Shown one piece after another: positions 7,504 through 9,953 of a stretch of 9,953 nt of DNA. Under the pieces are notes generated by a model. The model was not told where the DNA came from and ran no database searches. It saw nothing but the letters and a program-made list of their open reading frames with translations. The stretch is from Deltaproteobacteria bacterium (lineage in GTDB: Bacteria > Desulfobacterota > UBA8473): the NCBI GenBank assembly GCA_030623035.1, contig JAUXFK010000098.1:1-9953 (forward strand), written 5' to 3'. Within the stretch, counting starts at the first letter, position 1, and every line of letters starts with the position of its first letter. Position numbers and translations under genes: made by a program.

Positions 7504-7532
7504 AAAAATATGTGGTATAAAAGGAGATAAGC

Positions 7533-7700
7533 TAGTTAGTGTCCATCCATAAATGGCCCTTTTGCCCAATCTCTGTGTCAGGCTCAGATGTAAGGGCACA
7601 TCGCACTGTGCCCCTACATATCAATATATTCCTGCGGTTAAAATCTGAGGCTTCCTTGACCTTGAACAAAATTGCTCATTTCTGGAAGGACATTAGTTAA
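7533..7700 (-). mobile_element. Family A inverted-repeat element (MITE-like), copy 3, with a nested palindrome
   Basis: It is a reverse-orientation copy of the family A element. Termini are AGTTAGTGTCCATCCATAAATGG on the left and, reverse complemented, TTAACTAATGTCCTTCCAGAAATG on the right. It differs from copies 1 and 2 in the centre, where about 20 bp are replaced by a GC-rich palindrome (7590-7617). It lies 44 bp upstream of the aminotransferase start, inside what should be that operon's leader, and it forms an inverted pair with copy 2 at the operon's other end. Confidence 0.8.
7590..7617. repeat. Nested REP-like palindrome inside element A copy 3
   Basis: GTAAGGGCACA (7590-7600) and TGTGCCCCTAC (7607-7617) form a stem with 10 of 11 pairs and a 6-base loop. 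The other two family A copies lack it at this position. Similar short GTAGGGGCAC...GTGCCCCTAC palindromes are common dispersed repeats in bacterial genomes, so this is probably a repeat inserted into a repeat. Confidence 0.65.
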
Positions 7701-7702
7701 AA

Positions 7703-7731
7703 AAACTAACTTCTTATCGAATCAATGTCAA
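7703..7731 (-). promoter_or_regulatory. Candidate sigma70-type promoter upstream of the aminotransferase operon
   Basis: On the minus strand a perfect -35 TTGACA (7731-7726) is followed by 17 bases and a weak -10, TAGTTT (7708-7703). If used, the transcript would run through element A copy 3 before reaching the aminotransferase, giving a structured leader of about 200 bases. It may be the operon's original promoter, pushed away by the insertion. The weak -10 keeps this tentative. Confidence 0.3.
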
Positions 7732-7763
7732 GGTTTTTATTTACTCGGTATGCCGTTTATGTT

Positions 7764-7793
7764 AGATAAACAAGGGGGAGATAAACAAGGGGG
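7764..7793. repeat. 15-bp perfect tandem duplication at the left end of element B copy 2
   Basis: AGATAAACAAGGGGG occurs at 7764-7778 and again at 7779-7793 without a gap. The second unit runs into the element's terminal GGGACGTT. It may record an insertion, excision or slippage event at the element boundary. Confidence 0.7.
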
Positions 7794-7944
7794 ACGTTAT
7801 TTCTAATTAATAAATTTCTTGACAGGCATTCGCTTCTTCTATAGAAATATAAGGGAACCATCCCTTCAGGTGTTACAAAGGCAATCGGGAGGGCTGAACA
7901 ACGTTATGGCTATAAATATCATAGATAGAAACAACGTCCCTAAA
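7789..7944 (+). mobile_element. Family B inverted-repeat element (MITE-like), copy 2
   Basis: The terminal inverted repeats are GGGACGTTATTTCTA (7791-7805) and TAGAAACAACGTCCC (7926-7940), with one mismatch. The interior matches the reverse complement of 201-358. The minus-strand copy at the left end and this plus-strand copy bracket most of the window in inverted orientation. A short open frame in the interior, with ...PSGVTKAIGRAEQ..., is kept in both copies. An apparent 66-codon ORF starting at 7819 crosses the element boundary and is not a real gene. Confidence 0.8.
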
Positions 7945-7961
7945 GGCAGACTAAAGGCAGA
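7940..7961. repeat. 11-bp perfect tandem duplication at the right end of element B copy 2
   Basis: CTAAAGGCAGA occurs at 7940-7950 and immediately again at 7951-7961. The first unit overlaps the element's terminal CCCTAAA. Together with the 15-bp duplication at the left end, both boundaries of this copy carry short tandem repeats. Confidence 0.65.
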
Positions 7962-8144
7962 ATCGTCCTTGCTGCGTATCGATTTGACGGAGATTGGAAA
8001 AGGGCATTTAAAGAGGTAGATATAAATCCTGATTTTTATGTATACAGGCAAAGGCATCTTAAGGAGATCTTTCCATGGGATTTTATAGACCACGGGATAA
8101 AGAAAGAACAACTCTTTGCCGTGTATCAAGAGGCCCTGGCGTAG
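7947..8144 (+). pseudogene. C-terminal remnant of a radical SAM protein (TIGR03960-like)
   Basis: The plus strand is open in one frame from the edge of element B to a TAG at 8142-8144. About 58 residues read LAAYRFDGDWKRAFKEV, then DINPDFYVYRQR, EIFPWDFIDHGIKKEQL and AVYQEALA. This resembles the extreme C-terminus of the B12-binding-domain radical SAM family TIGR03960, which typically ends in a DPxFYxxRxR...PWDHIDxGVxKxFL pattern. Neither the B12-binding domain nor the CxxxCxxC radical SAM core is present, and there is no start codon with a ribosome binding site. The rest of the gene has been lost, with the break at or near the element B insertion. The family assignment is from memory of the C-terminal pattern and is moderately sure. 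Confidence 0.6.
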
Positions 8145-8355
8145 CCTTTTCCTTTTTTAGTAAGCGCTATTAGAAGTTTCAAGACTCATTTTTTAAAAAT
8201 CCCCTGACAATACTTCCTTTACATGATTCCTTGGGATCACGACTTCGGCGGTTAATTGGTTGTCCATTTCTGATGAATCCACTGAAATTGAACAGTATAT
8301 TTAAATTGTTTTGGAACCAATGTCCCCTTTCTTTTCCCTCGAGGGACGGCTGGTT
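8145..8355. other. Intergenic stretch between the radical SAM remnant and the integrase
   Basis: No intact gene is visible. It holds a doubtful short minus-strand ORF (8193-8282) and a perfect 12-bp palindrome, TCCCTCGAGGGA (8335-8346), ten bases beyond the integrase stop. No clear attC-like site (RYYYAAC...GTTRRRY with a fold) was found here. Base composition changes from AT-rich to GC-richer at about 8335. Confidence 0.5.
8193..8282 (-). CDS. Doubtful short ORF of 24-29 codons
   Basis: From a GTG at 8282 or an ATG at 8267 the minus strand is open to a TAA at 8193, encoding MDNQLTAEVVIPRNHVKEVL followed by SGDF. The stretch is protein-like, and the EVVIPRNHV segment faintly recalls short AbrB/antitoxin-type strands, but that is too little for an assignment. 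No ribosome binding site is obvious. It may be the tail of a lost gene or chance. Confidence 0.2.
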   Translation of the reverse strand: MDSSEMDNQLTAEVVIPRNHVKEVLSGDF

Positions 8356-9633
8356 TTATTTCAAAAACTCCGCCGGACTCTTCACGCCTCCCGGACCGCG
8401 CTTTAACACATGCGTATAAATCATGGTTGTGCTGACATCCTTATGTCCCAGCAGATCCTGCACCGTTCGGATATCATACCCGGCCTGAAGCAGGTGGGTA
8501 GCAAAGGAGTGACGAAGGGTGTGAACGCTGGCAGCCTTGTTGATATCCGTTTTTTGGAGTGCGGTTTTCATGGCCCGCTGCAGCACCTGCTGGCCGATGT
8601 GGTGCCGCCTGACAACACCGCTTCTCGGATCCACAGTCAGCTTGTCCGCTGGAAACACATACTGCCATCCCCACTCCCTGCTCGCATTGGGATATTTTCG
8701 TTCAAGGGCTTCCGGCAGATAAACAGCGCCGTACTCCTTTGCCAGGTCCTGGGCATGTACTGCTTTCACCGCTTTGAGGTGTGTCTTCAACGGGCAGTGA
8801 AGAAACTCGGGAAGCAGGGTCACCCGATCCTTATCCCCCTTGCCGGAACGGACAATAATCGATTGATTGCCGAAATCAAGGTCCTTGACCCGCAACCGGA
8901 CACACTCGGTCACCCGTATGCCGCTGGCGTAAATCAGCTTCAACATAAGGCAATGCTTATCCGACAGATGGTTAAACACTTGTTTTATCTCATCCTTGGT
9001 CAGCACCACCGGAATGCGCTTGCTCTGCTTTGCCCGTATGGTGTTTCGAAAATCGCCAAAATCCTGGCCCAGAACCTCCCGATAGAGAAAAAGCAGCGCG
9101 TTAAAGGCCTGGTTCTGCGTGGATGCCGTCACCTTTCTTTCCACAGCCAGGTGAGTAAGAAACCTTTTTACATGTTCCGGTTTGGCCGTCATGGGAGACT
9201 TCAGTCGGGTATACAAAAGAAACCGCCGAATCCATTCCCGGTAACTTCTTTCGGTGTTGTAGGCGTAGTGACGCAGCCGCATTCGGTTGAGAAAAACATC
9301 CTTTGCCTCGGCCCATGTGGTGATAGACAACCGGGGCTTATCTTCCTGATTGTTGTCCGCAAACAAAATCTTTTTATGTAAAAATTTTTCAATATACAAA
9401 AAAACCACCTCCTGGGCCTGCTTCACTTGCCACCCCTCACACCCGTTTGTCTCCAGGAAATCACCAAACGCTTTCACATCGCTGTCGGAAACCCCATCCA
9501 GGCTGCCATTGTAAAATTGAAGAAACCTGTCCAGCCACCCGATATAATATTTCACCTTGTCCTGTGGAATTCCCTTTGCATTCTGAAAAAAGGTCTGGAG
9601 ATCGTCTTTATTGGTATCCATGGCAACCTGCAT
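8356..9633 (-). CDS. intI: Integron integrase (IntI family tyrosine recombinase) with extended N-terminus
   Basis: The product is a 425-residue site-specific recombinase of the integron integrase family, which inserts and excises gene cassettes by attI x attC and attC x attC recombination. All catalytic residues are present: Arg240 (ASGIR), Lys265 (GKGDKDR), His371 and Arg374 (HTLRHS), His397 (LLGHKDVS) and nucleophile Tyr406 (MIYTHV). The IntI-specific insertion is clear at about 303-328 (LPEALERKYPNASREWGW), which separates it from XerC/D and phage integrases. The core-binding domain spans roughly 104-200. The first 100 residues are an extra helical, SAM-like segment; typical IntI proteins are about 320-340 residues. 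The ATG at 9633 sits inside a palindrome with no ribosome binding site; a second ATG at 9621, with AGG upstream, may be the real start. Its GC content is higher than that of the neighbours, suggesting transfer. Confidence 0.95.
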   Translation of the reverse strand: MQVAMDTNKDDLQTFFQNAKGIPQDKVKYYIGWLDRFLQFYNGSLDGVSDSDVKAFGDFLETNGCEGWQVKQAQEVVFLYIEKFLHKKILFADNNQEDKPRLSITTWAEAKDVFLNRMRLRHYAYNTERSYREWIRRFLLYTRLKSPMTAKPEHVKRFLTHLAVERKVTASTQNQAFNALLFLYREVLGQDFGDFRNTIRAKQSKRIPVVLTKDEIKQVFNHLSDKHCLMLKLIYASGIRVTECVRLRVKDLDFGNQSIIVRSGKGDKDRVTLLPEFLHCPLKTHLKAVKAVHAQDLAKEYGAVYLPEALERKYPNASREWGWQYVFPADKLTVDPRSGVVRRHHIGQQVLQRAMKTALQKTDINKAASVHTLRHSFATHLLQAGYDIRTVQDLLGHKDVSTTMIYTHVLKRGPGGVKSPAEFLK

Positions 9634-9665
9634 ATTGATTATATGTCATAACGTATAATCAATAT
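9632..9665. promoter_or_regulatory. Perfect 11-bp-arm palindrome overlapping the intI start, possible operator
   Basis: ATATTGATTAT (9632-9642) and ATAATCAATAT (9655-9665) are perfect inverted repeats around a 12-bp spacer. The first arm includes the first intI start codon, and a TATAAT sequence on the minus strand (9643-9638) could be the intI -10. Such a site could be a repressor operator or a recombinase-binding site. It does not match the well-known gammaproteobacterial LexA box (CTGT-N8-ACAG). Confidence 0.55.
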
Positions 9666-9751
9666 CACATTTATTATTGACATTGCAATAAAATAATTAT
9701 AGAATCAGAAATAAATTGGGGAAACGGGCGTTTTACGTCATAATGTATAAT
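9645..9751. repeat. 15-bp direct repeat flanking the cassette promoter
   Basis: GTCATAACGTATAAT (9645-9659) recurs as GTCATAATGTATAAT (9737-9751) with one mismatch. The first copy lies in the centre and right arm of the palindrome, the second directly before a GTTAGGGG core. Direct repeats that bind IntI are a known feature of attI sites, which makes this pair a candidate for accessory integrase-binding sites. Confidence 0.6.
9677..9705 (+). promoter_or_regulatory. Candidate integron cassette promoter (Pc)
   Basis: A consensus -35 TTGACA (9677-9682), a 17-bp spacer and a near-consensus -10 TAGAAT (9700-9705) point away from intI toward the GTTAGG sites and the small downstream ORF. Initiation would be near 9712. 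Position and direction fit a Pc promoter placed between intI and attI, as in several non-class-1 integrons. Confidence 0.7.
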
Positions 9752-9800
9752 TTATGTTAGGGGTGATGGCTCTTAAAAATTTTCTACACCAAAGTTAGGA
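9737..9800 (+). other. Putative attI integration site
   Basis: The region between intI and the first downstream ORF contains two integron-type core sites: GTTAGGG (9756-9762), preceded by the direct repeat, and GTTAGGA (9794-9800) in the context CCAAAGTTAGGAG. The latter resembles the AAAGTTAGG context of the class 1 attI. Recombination would occur between the G and the first T. Neither has the final pyrimidine of GTTRRRY. GTTAGGAG also doubles as the likely ribosome binding site of the next ORF, so its identity as a core site is not certain. Location relative to intI and Pc is as expected. Confidence 0.5.
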
Positions 9801-9809
9801 GTTAAAAAT

Positions 9810-9947
9810 ATGCCAGAATATGCTTTATGGACACTGATTATAAGCCTCGCTGTCTTGTCTTTTGGAATGTCCTTGAAGATTGCGGACCTTAAGCATACGA
9901 TCAAACTCATCGGAAAGGAAAATAAGTCGGAGGCCAAGCGGTCTTAG
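9810..9947 (+). CDS. Small predicted single-helix membrane protein, probable first integron cassette gene
   Basis: This complete 45-codon ORF encodes a hydrophobic helix near the N-terminus (about residues 6-20, LWTLIISLAVLSFGM) followed by a basic, polar tail rich in Lys (to SEAKRS). AGGAG lies eight bases before the ATG, overlapping a GTTAGGA core. The ORF sits about 98 bases downstream of the expected start of the Pc promoter, where the first cassette gene of an integron should lie. I do not recognise the family; small hypothetical membrane proteins are common cassette contents. The window ends six bases after the stop, so the attC that would prove cassette status is not visible. Confidence 0.6.
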   Translation: MPEYALWTLIISLAVLSFGMSLKIADLKHTIKLIGKENKSEAKRS

Positions 9948-9953
9948 GAAGAC

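Noticed and set aside
7489..7599. N-terminal extension of the aminotransferase frame (37 codons)
   Set aside because: The extension is mostly translated from element A copy 3 and has no aminotransferase similarity; the start at 7488 gives the normal length and has a ribosome binding site.
1..8000. CRISPR array suggested by several repeated blocks
   Set aside because: The repeats are about 140-170 bp inverted-repeat elements in mixed orientation with irregular spacing, not short direct repeats with unique spacers.
7819..8019. 66-codon plus-strand ORF in the element B region
   Set aside because: It crosses the element boundary into the radical SAM remnant in the wrong frame and lacks a ribosome binding site.
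8240..8270. Possible attC core (GGTTAATTGG) downstream of intI
   Set aside because: It does not match GTTRRRY, has no paired RYYYAAC partner with a fold, and lies on the wrong side of intI for the cassette array.
8410..9381. 323-codon plus-strand ORF opposite the integrase
   Set aside because: It is a shadow frame of the GC-richer intI gene. The minus strand has every IntI motif, whereas this translation has no recognisable domain.
9631..9666. Strong sigma70 promoter for intI on the minus strand
   Set aside because: A TATAAT is present at 9643-9638 but no acceptable -35 lies 15-18 bp upstream, so I did not call a full promoter.
9828..9840. TGGACACTGATTA, similar to the family A terminal sequence, inside the small ORF
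   Set aside because: It is a 12 of 13 match with no further element sequence on either side, and it lies within a coherent coding frame, so it is probably chance.

Overview
This is a bacterial chromosomal window with two textures. Most of it (about 1-8150) is AT-rich and carries ordinary metabolic and housekeeping genes separated by small palindromic insertion elements. The right end (about 8340-9953) is visibly more GC-rich inside its gene and carries an integron integrase with what looks like the integration site, cassette promoter and first cassette gene. The anaerobe-style acyl-CoA metabolism genes, the long IntI-type integrase and the many non-autonomous elements suggest a Desulfobacterota (deltaproteobacterial) or similar anaerobic Gram-negative lineage. 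This is inference; no marker gene in the window fixes the taxonomy.

Layout. 1-358 holds two different small inverted-repeat elements (family A, cut by the window edge, and family B). 440-958 (-) is a four-helix membrane protein of unknown function. 989-1127 is a third element (family C) with perfect 22-bp terminal inverted repeats and two internal hairpins. 1197-5079 (+) is a three-gene catabolic-looking cluster: an FMN TIM-barrel protein of the nitronate monooxygenase/2-nitropropane dioxygenase family, an AMP-forming acyl-CoA ligase, and a metallo-beta-lactamase-fold hydrolase. The strand then flips: 7488-5259 (-) is an aminotransferase, engB and yjbQ gene cluster, apparently one operon. Inverted copies of family A sit directly at both of its ends.

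7600-8355 has no intact gene. It holds the rest of a family A copy with a smaller palindrome nested in it, a family B copy with short tandem duplications at both ends, and the surviving C-terminus of a radical SAM protein (TIGR03960-like) next to that copy. A doubtful very short ORF also lies here.

8356-9633 (-) is an integron integrase with all tyrosine recombinase catalytic residues, the IntI-specific insertion and an unusual N-terminal extension of about 100 residues. Beyond its start lie a 34-bp palindrome overlapping the start codon, a 15-bp direct repeat, a strong outward-facing sigma70-type promoter (TTGACA-N17-TAGAAT), GTTAGG core sites, and a 45-codon membrane-peptide ORF just before the window ends. 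This is the standard integron geometry: intI transcribed away from the array, with attI, Pc and the first cassette on the other side. The window stops before any attC can be seen.

The most interesting aspects are the integron head with its unusual regulation-like structures, and the bracketing of the aminotransferase-engB-yjbQ operon by inverted copies of a non-autonomous element.
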